A DNA stretch of 64,000 nt. It comes from Clonostachys chloroleuca (lineage: Eukaryota > Ascomycota > Sordariomycetes > Hypocreales > Bionectriaceae). The notes under the pieces are model-generated. The model had not been told where the DNA came from and did not search any database. It saw nothing but the letters and a program-made list of their open reading frames with translations. Each line of letters begins with the position of its first letter. Position 1 is the stretch's first letter. The stretch is taken from positions 31,558,001 to 31,622,000 of the forward strand of contig JBANAY010000003.1 of assembly GCA_037952775.1 (NCBI GenBank), in the 5' to 3' direction. Position numbers and translations under genes: made by a program. Below, piece by piece: positions 11,674-24,000 of the stretch.

Positions 11674-13528
11674 TTAGCCCGAGACCAGCTCATCCCGCGA
11701 GGCAATCTCTTTCGCCTGCTCAGTGAGCTGGACCTCAGCCACTGCCGGGTGCGGTGTGGTCTCGCCCTTTGCGCCGTCCCCATTCGCCTGGCTGCCCTCC
11801 TTCGCCTCCTTCTGGTTCTGCTGCTGCTGCTGCCCGTTCTCCCCGGCCTTGAGATCCTTCTTGCTGGGCCTGATGGCCCCCTTGGCCATGGCCTCGGAGG
11901 GCAGCGGCCGGATGATGGGCTGGACCACCCACCAGGGCCTCTTGCACCGCTTCTGCGTGGGCACCGAGCTCTCGCCCTCCGGGCCGTCCTCCCTCTCGTA
12001 GAGCTCGCGCACCTCGTCCTCGTAGCTCTTCCCGCCCGTGCGCTCGTACTCGATCAGGCCCTCGGCGACTTTCCGCTCCACGGCGGCGAGGACGCGCTCG
12101 TAGCCCTCCATGCCCTCGCGGGGGCTCCGGGCGAGGATGTCGCGCACGTCGGTGTGCCGGGAGACGAAGTGGCGGAGCAGGTGGAAGAGGTGCGGCTGGA
12201 CGGCGGAGAGGTTGGGCGACGTCTCGAGGCGCTTGGTCGGCTTGCGCTTCTTCCGGGGGGGTCCGTCTTCGTCGTCGGTTTCCTTGTTGGCCGCCTCGGT
12301 CAGCCACGTGGTGTCGTCCCCGGGCACGAAGAGGGGCCGTCTCTGGGGGGAGCCGACGGCTCCTCGAGGGCGTACTTGTGCAGCAGGTCCAGGTAGCGTC
12401 TCGTGACGGCGTCCACTCTCCAGCCGCCCTTGCCGTCCTTGCCCCTCCAGTACTCTCTGCCTTCCTCACCGGTGGGAGGAGGGATGCCGAAGATGGAGGG
12501 GTCGCTCAGGTTGCCCTCGGCGCTCATGACGCCGTCCGCGCCCGTCGCCTCCAGGCACTTCTCGACGTCGCCCCCTTGCAGGATGTTCCCGTTGGCGAAC
12601 ATGACCGTCTCGGGGGGCAGGTTGTCCCTCAGGAACCGCAGCATCTTCCAGTCGGCCGTGCCCGTCAGGTGGCCCTTTTGCTCCCTCCGGCGCCCGTGCA
12701 CCGTCAGGATGGACGCTCCCGCCGCGAGCACGTTCCTGGCATAGGCGAGGGTCTTCTCCTCCGTCTCGAGGATGCGGATCTTGGCCGTCACGGGGATAGG
12801 CAGCTCCCTGTGCAGCGTATTGATCAGCCGGAAGATGAGGTCCTGGTCCTCCTGCAGGAAGGCACCATAGCGGCCCTTGCGCGCGATGCCCTGCGGGCAC
12901 CCGAGGTTCAGGTCCACGGCGTCGCAGTACGGCGCCACCTTCTTCGCGGCCTCGAGGAGGTATTCGGGGTCGTTGGCGCAGAACTGCACGAAGAGCGGTC
13001 GGTCGATGGACGGGTTCCCGTCGAGCCAGGGCTCCTTGGACTCGGACGCCGGCCTGACGGCCTGGAAGTGTGCGGCTCGGTACTTCTCGTCCTGGGCGAA
13101 GAGTCGCGCGTGGAACATGGGCGTGTACGCAAGCAGGCTCGACTGCTCCGAGGCGGGGATGAAGGATCGCGTGAGCATTCGCCAGGCCTAGAACAGCGTC
13201 GTCTTAGAAACAGGTGATGATTGGGGGGCACCAAAGAATTCAAGTCATGGCGCAAAACCGAACGAGGGCGATAAGTATCGCTTTTTTTCGCAAGGGGACT
13301 CACAAACTCAGATTGATCTACCATAGGTGCTACAATAAACTTGGGCTTTCCAATGCTCTCATAGAACTCCCGCCCATGCAGCTTGGAACTCCCAGTGCTG
13401 GGGGTCGATGTCGGCTTCGCAGCCCCATTTTCTTGGGTTGCCGCCATCGTCGCGAAACTCCTCCGTAGTGCGGAACGGATCAAAGATCCAAGGTACAAAC
13501 GATTTGCGGGTCGAGGAGCCAGCCACAT
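11674..13528 (-). CDS. DUS1: tRNA-dihydrouridine synthase, Dus1 family, apparent frameshift in a C run
   Basis: FMN/NADPH-dependent enzyme reducing U16/U17 in the D-loop of cytoplasmic tRNAs. Exon 1 is 13528-13304 and ends in APMVDQSEF; intron 13303-13188 is GT-AG; exon 2 resumes with AWRMLTR. Family marks are PMVDQSE, the catalytic Cys about 172 in NLGCPQ, VTAKIR, TVHGRRREQKG, ANGNI and GVMSAEGNL. After KYALEEPSAPP the frame breaks at a C6 run (plus-strand G6, 12345-12350). Adding one C gives RRPLFVPGDDTTWL and a continuous 579-residue protein ending at 11674. Any intron bridging this point would be under 40 bases or would delete conserved helix sequence. The C-terminal half (about 300-579) is a low-complexity, partly basic extension found in fungal orthologues, with a Gln run near the end. 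The first ATG adds an Arg-rich leader; an internal ATG at 13447 would remove it. Confidence 0.9.
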
Positions 13529-14550
13529 AGAAAAGTCCCTGAGAAGACCTGGCTTGGCCGCCTTCGTTCTTTATCAGCCTGAGAATTTCAAACACAGGCG
13601 TGGGGTTTGAGATTCCGCTCTACTTGCATGTGGAGGCGAGCCACCGGGGAAGAAAAAAAAGAAGTGAAGGTATGACAACACTGTGGCTGGTGGACCCAGT
13701 TGTGGCTGAAACAAGCTACCGAGGCGCCAAGGAGCCGGGGACAACAGTCTCCATATTTGCCCGAACCCACAAGCAATTCCCTTGATGCTCAGATCTAGAA
13801 AGCTTGCTTGGCACCTCCCAGGCAAACCCCGAACGGAGTCACTTGAAACAGCCGGATCTAGTTTTATCACGCCCCATTCAAAATTCCAGGATGACGATAA
13901 TCATATTTGTAGAGAGGAAATATCTCTATAACGTCTCACTTATTTCGTTGACTGATCCAGCTATAAATAATAAGACCATTCTACCATGACATCCCAAATT
14001 AATGAGGAAAGAAGCCTTCCTCCATGCAAGGTCAACCTGCCTACCAAATCGGTGTCGCCATATTCAATGTCTTGTTTCCATTCCGTGGTCAGCATTTTTG
14101 TCCTTTCAGACATAACCCCATGTTCATCCTGTACATAAGAATATGTGCTTTGCCAACGTTGTCGCTTCGAACAATAAGAGAAAAGAGTAAATGAAATGAA
14201 AGAGAGAAGAAAAGGAATGGGTGACCTTGTAATAGCAGAGCAATGAAAAGAGAGTCTGCCCTGTACCTGGCGATTCATCTCCAACCACTTTATAAAATGC
14301 GTGAGCATATCCCTGTCCACTGCACCAAAATTGCCTCGAGATTAACTTGATATACGACCCGGTGGTCTAAATTCCACAAATGGGAGGGAAAAAAAAACAA
14401 AATGACGAAACGCCATTGACACCTTACAATGCTGTCCCTGAACGCCTACGGATGGTTCCTTTGGTTGTGAGTACATAATGTTGCGCGCCGGTGATTTCTT
14501 TGGACCAAAATTTGGTCACAGTCGGCAAATTTGACTGAGCGAGGCGTCAA
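13529..14550. other. Intergenic region, 1 kb
   Basis: Lies between the Dus1 start and the Bni4-like stop. It should contain the Dus1 promoter next to 13,529 and the 3' untranslated region of the Bni4-like gene next to 14,550. Open frames here are short, and none shows a recognisable motif. Confidence 0.6.
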
Positions 14551-16820
14551 TTAGAAGAAGTGAGTGTAGATCTTCGAGGTCTCATGGACTTCCATCTCCT
14601 AAACTCGAGGTCAGTATTGGCAAACAAATGGTGATGGAGCTACAGAGGGGAAACATACCATTTTGAAGGTATTGAGTTCTTCCTTGATCTGCTGAGCTAG
14701 CATAGGCGTGAGACGATTGCAAGTAGCAATCTCACCTCGTCTATCATACTCTTGTGGTGGCCAGGTATCATGAAAGATGAGGCGAGGAGAGAATGTGGCA
14801 TTGCGCTTCGCGTGAGGAGTTGGAGGTGCGGTCTTAGTGTCCTGGCGAAGGCGAAGAGCAGTCATGAAGTAATCCTCATTTCCTAAAGCGATCGAGCCGG
14901 TTCTGCGATGGCCTTGGCCGTCATCGTTTGGTGTGCTGGGAGCACTTGAATTTGGCGAATCAGACACAGCTGGGACATTGGGGAGTTCAAGTCCAGACTC
15001 AGCACCACGGTTGTTTGGGCTTCCAGATCCTATCGGCAATGTTAGTCAAAATGACAAGCGAGGGGACCAAATGCAAAACACATACGCTTCAAGATACCCT
15101 TACGCACAGCAGCAAGTGCCTCAGCTCGCTCCTTGTCACCTCCTCCACAATACTCTTTCGGGGATTCGAGTTGTCGGTTCCCGAGCTGCCCAGTCTCTCA
15201 TTCACCATGTCAGGGATCTGAGAAGCGTCTAACGAGTTCCGCTCAAGATGGGGGAAGTTATCTGAAGTCTTGGGCTCAGCAGATACGTTGACGCGTTGCG
15301 TCTCGGCTTCAACGGTGACCATTGAGACAGCTGTCTGACTCGTCTCGGGGGCCAGGGGTTCGGGAGGTGGTACACCAATGACAGACTTAGGGCGAAAGAG
15401 GCCGGCAAGTGAACGGGTGCCCTTCTTCATCCCTCTTCCCATCTTACGGATCATGATGGAAGCCGAAGAAGCTGTGGAGGATATCGAGAGATTATCTGTG
15501 GATCCAAAGAAACGACCGCCGTAGATGCTGTTTCCAATGCCGCCCGCCTCCTGGGCTTCTGCGATCCGGGCCTGCTCAGACTCGTATGCTTCCTCGGGGG
15601 TCTGTTTTATCTGCAATTTGCTCGCTGCTTCCTTCTTCTCATTGTTCTCCTCCTCAACCCTTCGTAGTTCGGAGGCACTACCAAAGGAAAATGCTCGCCG
15701 CAACCTAGAGGTTTTGCTCTTGCCCTTTGCACCCTTCTGGTTAATTGCTGCCAGTTGTTTCGCTGCGGGGCTGTCCAAGTTGCTAGTGGGAGTAGCTGGC
15801 TTCTCGGTAGCTTCGCCAGCCATGGTGACGGGTCGTGATAAAGGTGATGGGTTGTGACCACGCTTGAGAGCATCAGAGTAGCTTCCTCGAGTAGGAGCAG
15901 TTGCTAACTTGGGCTGTTCTTGCTTCGATGTCTCTTCGGTTGGTGTCGAAGAGGTGTTGCTTGCATGGTTGGCGGATCCTCGACTTGCAGACTAACGATT
16001 GACCATTTGTTAGCGGAAGGCATACTATGAAATGGAGGTTGGCGGTTTTGGCAAGACTTACAGAAGGACGAGAGTGGGTGCTACGGCTAGAACCAACGCT
16101 CTCTGAGCTTCCGCTACGAGAGTGAACTGAAGGATTTGGCAAGGAAGGACGACGAGTCTTTGCATCCTTATCAACCTTCACCGGCTCCGATGACGGTGGC
16201 TTGAACGCAGTCAGCGACTCCAGACTCTGGATACTTCGTCGGCGCATCGTTTTCGCATCTTGGGATGGCTGATGGAGATGCATGTCATCCATTGAACCCC
16301 CGGGAATGGTTGCGTAGAAACTTGCAGGACGATTGGGCAACGCGGTCTTCGAGTTGTTCGATACTCCGTAGAATTGGGAAGTATTGGGGAGGTTCGCTGT
16401 CGATGGCAACGTGGCGCTTTGGGATCGACCGTGATTATTGTTACTTGCCTGGGTGTTATTTCTCCTGTACCGCTCCGGGGCAGCTTTGCCTGTCGATCCA
16501 GCAGATATACTGGATGAAGGAGAACGTGGAGCAGGCGAGGCCTGTGGTGCCGGAGATGTGCTCCCTTTCTGCCCTTGCCACTGGTTGCTCTGATTTAAGC
16601 TCGGGGTGCTCGTGAAGGCATATTGTTGAATCGGAGTTGAGCCACGGTAGCCAGGTGTGGCACCAAACTGGGTCGCTGTTCTCGGGGATTGTGCCATGGA
16701 TCCTGAGTACTGGTGAGTCTGCTGGCCAGATGGCATACGGCCTGTGGCAGAAGTAGGTCGAGTCTGAAACATCGTGATTGGTGCCGTCTCTTTTGTATAT
16801 GTTTGAACCAACGCGGCCAT
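14551..16820 (-). CDS. BNI4: Bni4-like scaffold protein, 4 exons, apparent frameshift in a C run
   Basis: In yeast, Bni4 recruits protein phosphatase 1 (Glc7) and links septins to chitin synthesis at the bud neck; in filamentous fungi a septum role is inferred. Exons are 16820-16062, 15991-15086, 15029-14659 and 14598-14551. The protein is mostly low-complexity Ser/Thr/Pro, and only the C-terminus is diagnostic: VRKGILKRSG, CNRLTPMLAQQIKEELNTFK, and the terminal exon EMEVHETSKIYTHFF, all matching the conserved Bni4 tail. A hydrophobic-phenylalanine motif (ATFSPRLIF) just before it sits where the PP1-docking motif is expected. Exon 2 changes frame between NPRKSIV and CGGGDKERAEAL. Adding one C to the CCCC at 15160-15163 (plus-strand G4) restores the frame and the correct splice phase, giving about 694 residues. 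A 54-base intron with a GAG acceptor is a weaker alternative. The start is the first ATG of the open frame. Confidence 0.85.
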
Positions 16821-18000
16821 AATTTGTCTTCAGGTTGTGTCTATGAAAGATGAAGAGCCCGCGGTAAGCTGCAATCTATGTACCTTGGGACAATGATGCT
16901 CGCAATGGTCTTTGGCAACACCAAACTCAATCAAGATTCGCAAATGTACCAAACGACCTCTTGTGGGGAACGTTTGGGGATGTTTGGTTTCGTTGTTGTT
17001 TTGGTCTTGGCTTGTTTTCTTTTTCTTCTTTTTTTGGGGGGGGCAATTCGTCTAATTGGTTTGGACGTCGACAGAAAGACAGCGAGTATGCAAAGTGTTG
17101 GCTGAGAGAGCTAGAGGACGCCAGCGGCCAAGGGGATTAAGGCAAATATTTGGGTGGATGGATAAGAGAACTCGCTGCTACCACGAGTTACTCTGCAATC
17201 AAGACCAAGTTTCGGAATCGCCAATCAAAATACCGCGTAAATTGCTCGTCGGAGGTTCAGATGGTATAGTATCGAACGGCTAGGGTTTTGGGATCGTCGG
17301 TTACGGGTCGAGCAGGCAAAAAGACCTGTCGATAAAAACGCGTCAAGCAAACGACGACATAGGCCAGATCGAGCAAACAATGGGGGCTATGGAGACAACG
17401 GCTGCGTCTACAACGTAACCCAGTACAATCTTCTGGCCGGTGTGAGAGGCCGAGGATGATCGGGTCGGAGAGTTCGTTTGTAAAACGTCGACTGGAAAGG
17501 GGGGTCGAGTTACAAAGGAGACCGTGGCCTGGCTCAGGGGCGTGAGTGAGGCAGATGGGCGACGCAGGGGCGGCCAAGGGAGTATGGCGAGTGGGAATAT
17601 AAAAGGGGGGCACTCGAAAGGAAAAGAAAGAACCAGAAAAAAGAACGAAAATGCAGAAAGGAGAAGATGCAACGATGATGTAGTAGAATGAGAAGAGAAG
17701 AGGCGGCGATGGAGGTTGGAAGGCAAGGAGGCAACGAGAGAAGCAATTGGAGAAGGACAGGAGAAGGGCTGCCAGGGACTGAAACTCGAGCGAGGTGAGC
17801 GAGTGCTCACCCGCTAGTGAGGTTGCCTGTCGCTCAGTAATACGAGAGCGCAGTCCCAAAGTGGCTATGGCACTGGACGTCGAGAGCTTGGCGCTCAGGA
17901 CAGGGCGGGACGGGCTCCTCACCTGCTGGCTGTCCACTGTGAAAGGTGCGCTGCTGGTAAGGGACGTGCTTGTACCGAGTACCTAGGGACCTCCCTGGGC
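16821..18000 (-). promoter_or_regulatory. Probable Bni4-like promoter and leader, pyrimidine-rich
   Basis: Read on the minus strand, upstream of the Bni4-like ATG, the stretch 17,560-17,790 is strongly pyrimidine-rich (plus strand rich in GAGAAG-type purine runs), a common property of fungal core promoters and 5' leaders. A long open frame at 17,257-17,937 on the same strand has no ATG start and is Ser/Pro/Leu/Phe low complexity, so I treat it as a by-product of the pyrimidine bias. No TATA element is assigned. Confidence 0.4.
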
Positions 18001-21000
18001 TGGCCTAGCATGTCGCTCCCGTCCTTGCTCCTTCCCTGGCCACACCACCCAGCTGCCTCCCAGGACACCTCCGATAATTTACACGGCAACAGAGCAGCGT
18101 CCTAGCGGGCAATGGTGAGTGGAGCTGACCCCCTAAACATCATGCCTGTGGGGCCGTTGCTCTTCTCCGTTTAGACGGCTCGGATGCATTTTGGGATTAA
18201 TATTATCAATTTGCATTGGGAATGGTATGAATGTGCGTCATTGCTTACAAGGGTTCTACAAGAGAGCGAGAAAAATCCAGAAGGGCATAGATGGCATTGC
18301 TTCACGGGAAATGCTCTGTTTCTCTTTCGGGTCGGTCTGCCAGGCACAGCGAGCCCTTAGGTCTGCTGCCAGTCATTCGCTCGTCAGGCACGACCTCACC
18401 GTGTCGGACCTGAGCTTCAGCGAGCTCCTGCCCGGACTCGGGTGCCCCCGTGCCAGCCCAGGCTCTTGATCCCACGGGGGCAATGATCTCAGCCAGCTTC
18501 TTTTCCCTTCTGCAGCACCAGGCCCCATCTCACCTGCGTCTTCAAGACCAACCAGCTTCGTTCGTCGTGGATGCAACGACGACTGTCTGGTTGCGCCCGT
18601 GGTGCAGGGGTTGCAGGATCGCAAGCGCATTTCATTGGGTTGCCGCCTCACCCTGGCATCACCTTGCCTGCGCTAAAACAACAACCCATGGCCATGGCCA
18701 CTCTCGCCGTAATGTGGAGGAGACACCGTAACCGATAAGCATGGTCCCCTATTATTTATCAGGAGACCCTGGGGAAGAGGACGACGAGAAGCACGGCAAG
18801 ATAGGCAGATGCGCCCTGGGTTCTGCGTAACAATGCCACCATAAGGTGGGCAGTAGCGCCTCCATGTCATGTAAGTGCCATCGCCCAAGACGATCACTCT
18901 CTCGTACATGAGCGCGATATTGATTTTGTTGCCTGTTTGTTTTGTTTTGGAGGGCTGTTTTTGTTTTGATTTCATCTGCCCATGTCGGTTGGCGGCGGCG
19001 TCGGCAGGTGCTCTTCGCTCTCTGCAGGAAATGCAGCACGGACTAATATCTCCTTTCTCAACTAGCGCAGCTCCAAGCAGAGGAAAACGGAGCCAAACGG
19101 CACATCACCGTCACTTGTCAAGGACCAACCCTGATGGGGCCTTTTACACGGCATTGTCTATAGGCGTAGGACAAGCTGTCGTCCCTAACCTGCTCAGAGC
19201 GTGAATACGACGCTGCCGTCGCGATGATCCTGGGCCCTACCCAGTGGTGCATCAACGACTAGCGGAGGGCCCCCATGAACACCGACAATGCTCTCATCCT
19301 TCCTTGGAGGGGATACAGGCCGTCATCCAGGCAAATGAGCCTCCCTATATGTACGTGCATCCATATCCGCAGGTTTCCCTCGCAGGGCATGACATGGACT
19401 GTGCCAGGCCAATCGACCGTCCATGTAATTAACTACTGATGGCCTCACCTGGCCTGGTCGCTCGAGCGTGTACCGTGTACTTACTCCGTACTTTCGGCCG
19501 ACTAATAAGGCAGTGGTCGACTAATCCAGCACCACCCTTGCTCATCCCCCCTCCATCGTGCCAACCCTCATCTCAGGCACAGCGCTACGCGCGCAGGTGA
19601 TTTTATTATTCGCAGCGATGGAAACCACCTAGGCCCCGATGCATATGTACGTAAACTCAGGTCTGACCAGCAGATACACGTACATCTGCTGCAGGACCTT
19701 GAAAAATCACAGATCTCCCTTGCATAAATCAACACTATCGTGCTGACGCGTGCCTGTCAAGACATGAACCAGTTCTTGCCCTGACTAAAATTGCCCTATG
19801 TCTCTCATCGCCCATCACCATCTAGCTGCTTTGACCCAAGTCTCGCCGTCCAATGCCGCCCCCCCCAAAACGCCACGCCACGCCCCTCCCATTTGCATCC
19901 ATCCCTCCATCCTTTGCCGCCACCACCACCCGCCGTAGCCTTTTGGCGATCGATATGGATTGGATTGTGCATATGAGGCTGTTGCAATCCGACGACTAGC
20001 GTCCATACATGCTGCCTCGACGCAACCTTTGGATTCACTCAGCGGCTTTCGATGGAACATATGAACACCCGAGCCGCAAAGCGCCCATGTCAACTGCTCG
20101 ATAAACTCTTCTAGGCCTATGTTCATCGACACTAACCACCATGTACATAGCACTAGGGCTATCGGGCGCTCTTATTCTGTTTCCCATCCTGGGGACACCC
20201 ACCCCCAATGCAATGCCGCACAGTCATTCCAGGGTGCTAATCACGCAAAGGCAGGAGCCGCAAGGATGCATGAACTACCACCACCAGCACGCCACCCTCA
20301 GGTCGTCGCCACAAGTCATTCGCAGTGGTCTGTCCCGCGCTGTTGCTGACTCTGCATCAGTTGGGGGTTTTTTTTTCTGATCGTCAGCACCTCTCAGGTG
20401 AGAAGCACTAGCATTATCCTGGTCACCGCTCTTACTCCTTCCCCGAGCATAGACCCTTTGGATCTACCAGCACGACATACCGTGGTAGCACTAGGTATGG
20501 AATATGGAGTAATAGCCCGTGCCCCATGAAAGATAACCCTCTCAGTAGCGCCAATATCTATCAATCCCTAAGCCGGAGCTCCTAGCGTCGAATGATCGTG
20601 CGATGGCACTACCAGTATGCTAGTCTCTCTACCTCTCCGGTTATGACCAGCTTGGCCTCTGGGGATGGCCCGTCACAGATGCACGTCAAATGAAACAATT
20701 ACCGACTGTAAAATTACCATGATTTTAGCCCAGCGAGATTCTGCACAGCAATGCTCGGCACGTTCTGCATCGTCCACGGTGTTGGTCCAAGCAGGACAGG
20801 AGCCCTTGCCTGCCTCCCCCTCTTTGCATCTACCAGCAAACTCAATTCGGAAATGGGTCGAGAGGATCGTGTCTCGGATCCCGGTGTGGTTGACGCAGCC
20901 AATCGCCCCGACTTTTGCTGACTACTACCTACCTACCTCGAATATTTAGCGCCAGTGACCTACCTAAAGAATCGACGAAGCGGACAAGCGCATCGAGTCG

Positions 21001-24000
21001 ATCAATCTGCTCAGACAGACAAGCACATACGCAAGTCCCTTACGAATCCCCAACGTATTTGATAGTGCCAACTGAAAACGGCTGTGCCTCTGTTAAGCTA
21101 CGATAGGCCGGAGCTAAGTCTGTAGCAGGACCAGACTAGCATACGGTAACCCATTTCGAGAAAGATGTCCCTAGACTGTATCCGGATTCCAGAAAGCCTT
21201 CGCTTCAAAATTTCTCTTAGTTGAAACCACGAGGAGAATTAGCATCAGTCGGGGCCTGAGAGCACCCAACTCGAACGTCTGAACCTTACGCTGCCAATCC
21301 CAGCAAAGGGGCTTTCTCTAGAGCCAGCACCGAGATGCACGTTTGCGTCCGTCTCGTGGCCAAGCATTTGTCCTACCCTAGACTCAGTTTCACAGGCCTA
21401 TCCAGTCCTACTTGCTGGGACCTGGAACATCAAATTCACTTCTACAGTCAATAACTTGGCCTTTGTCTCGAGCTTGCGGGCTCGGTTATGTCATTGAGCG
21501 ATCGGATCGACCCGACGTAGTACATCAAATGTATGGGTTATGACTCGCGTTTGGGCCCTCAATCTGGTTCTCATTTGCTTGGCATCGTGGATGTCTGAGG
21601 CGCACGGCCTGGCGTGCTTACCAGTGATTGTTTTATCTCTCGAACATTCTAACTGCTCACGTATCGGGGTGACGAAGTCTGTCTAGATCTATGTCTCCTC
21701 CCCCCACGCGCGCTTAGGTTCTCCGCTTTTTGGAGAGGATATCAGGACCAATGCGTCGGCAGCCGAGGTGGTATTTACCACCCTAGAATCTCGCCCGTGT
21801 CCTTGTATGGCATAGCCCCGAAACGAAAAGAATCGTGAGACCTGCCATATTGATTGCAATACATGCAGTTCGCTTACCCTCCACCGCCAAATCAAAATCG
21901 AAGCATCGGGCCTCGGCCTCTTTCCTGTTTGTCATTCTGCCGTTCGCATGATTGGACGGGATGGTTTACAACCATCCTGCAGCACGAGTTTTCTGACAGC
22001 AGCCACCCCCACTTTCCAAGCCGCCAGGGCGAATCGGTTTATGCCATGGTCGGGTCCAGATAACTCTCCCTTACACAAGGGAAAGAAAATCCACCGGTAT
22101 TATTATAGGGTTCCGGATATACCGTGGTGACAGATTCATGCTTGGATCAAGGGAAAATCCTGCTTTTGGTAAGATAGGGGGGATCCAAACTCGTACGATG
22201 GTGGGGTTCTTCTCTGTTGGGCGAGAAAGGGCAGTTCCCTTCTAGCAGGGAAGAAAAGAGAAAAAAAAAACCATGACGAGATTTTCACTCGCGCCTCCCG
22301 AATTCCTGGCAAATGCCCATCCCTTGCCCCCCTCCCTCGATTAAGCGTAAGCCTTCTGCTGCAACCCAACCTTCGATCCCTCATGGCCCGTTGCGGTCTG
22401 CGAGACACACCTTAGTTCAACTTGGCGCGCTTGGTGCGATTTGTTAGGCCTAGATCTGTTAGTCAGCAGGAATCGAGATTCAATGTTTTCTTTCCAAATC
22501 TGGCAATCAACATTGAGGTGGAGCCGAGGTTCTGGTGGATTGGTGCTGTGACGTCATTGGGACCCAAATATCGCGAGAGGCTTCATCCAGTTCTCGAGTT
22601 GGACGGGGTTTCCATTTCGATCCACCAAATTCTTCAGAGCTATCGGACGCCTAGGGTTTTTTCTTTGGGGCGGTGAATGGATGGGATCATCAACAATCAT
22701 GTCCCAGCCGCTGAGGTTTAGGTTGTCACTCCCTCTTAGTAGACACGGTATAGACCTATACCCAGACCTGAAGCCTAGATAGCTCTTAAGTTCCCACGGA
22801 CATACTGCTACCCACTCTTTAGGCTGGAGATGTCAGTGAAAACTCTTCCTGGCTACTTCCTGTCGAGGTAATCAGACTAAGCCTGGCTTGCCATCCGGGC
22901 TTAGGGTAAGATATTTTCTTAGGCAGCGGGTGCGCTTTTCAGAAGACACACAGCATGTAATCAATGTATCGACGACTTATACTAAAGATGGCATTCAATT
23001 AAACTTCCATCCGACGTAGTTATCTTCAGGGGCTGAAAACAGAACGAGTTGAAAGCTTAACCCTGGACTAAGTCGAACTGAGGTTGGTATGAGGGTGGTC
23101 ACTAGTCAGGGGCAAATCAAGAATTCGTCGCAACCGGCGGATCTACGAAACTTTACAATTACTTTATTTAAACGATATAAATACACGGCCCTCCCCATGT
23201 AATCAGCGCGTCAAGGAAGAGATTCTCAAGGCATCATCTAAGCGCTGAAACAGCAGACCAACGCTGGCATTGTGTTTCAAGCCATAAGGGATCAAGGTAG
23301 ATAGCTTGCGAGCGTTAAACCGTCGTAATAATTTCTGAGTAATGTGGATGGATTGGTGAAGTATCCGAATGGTGGTCTTCATGTTGCATCTGGTTTGGTT
23401 TGCGGGGAGTAGCACCATTTGTCTACATACAGGCCACCCAATTGAGGTTCCAGTAACTCTTCTGTGCCTCGACACCAGTTACCTGGAGTATATCGTACTT
23501 TCGGCCGAGTTTCACGCATCTTGACCCAAGACTCAGCGGAGAGCAGTCATAGAATTCCACCATACTAGAGCGACCTAACTTTTGTACCACGAAGCTTGAG
23601 GGTTCATTTTGTGAATCTGATAATTCGATGGGAAGGGGTTTACCCCGTGAACGCGAGGAATCACAAGATACAACAAGTCACTTTCAAGTAGATAGAGAAT
23701 TCAAATGCTACGGGACCATCAATTTGTTCCTATCTATGTTCAGAAGATGTCGCACCCAGCCTGGTTGTTGGATTGGATTTGATTTCACACACCGAGGAAT
23801 CTTAGCTGTACCCCAAGTTATTATTTTAAGGTAGATATGTGTCTTATTCTGTCGAGTCGGCCTACGCTGATCCAACTGGTCTTTGCATTCTCCCTAAGCT
23901 CTGGTTTTTTTTGCGGGAAGTTATCCTGGGTTGAGTTTAACCATGCCTGTTCTCGATGACTAGAGTAGCTAATCTAATGGAAGTTAATCTGATTGAAATA

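Noticed and set aside
12300..12420. Short intron to explain the Dus1 frame change
   Set aside because: Candidates are 15-33 bases, or would delete the conserved RRYLDLLHKYALE helix using a poor donor.
17257..17937. 226-codon minus-strand open frame upstream of the Bni4-like gene
   Set aside because: Starts with GTG, is Ser/Pro/Leu/Phe low complexity and follows from the pyrimidine bias of a promoter/leader.
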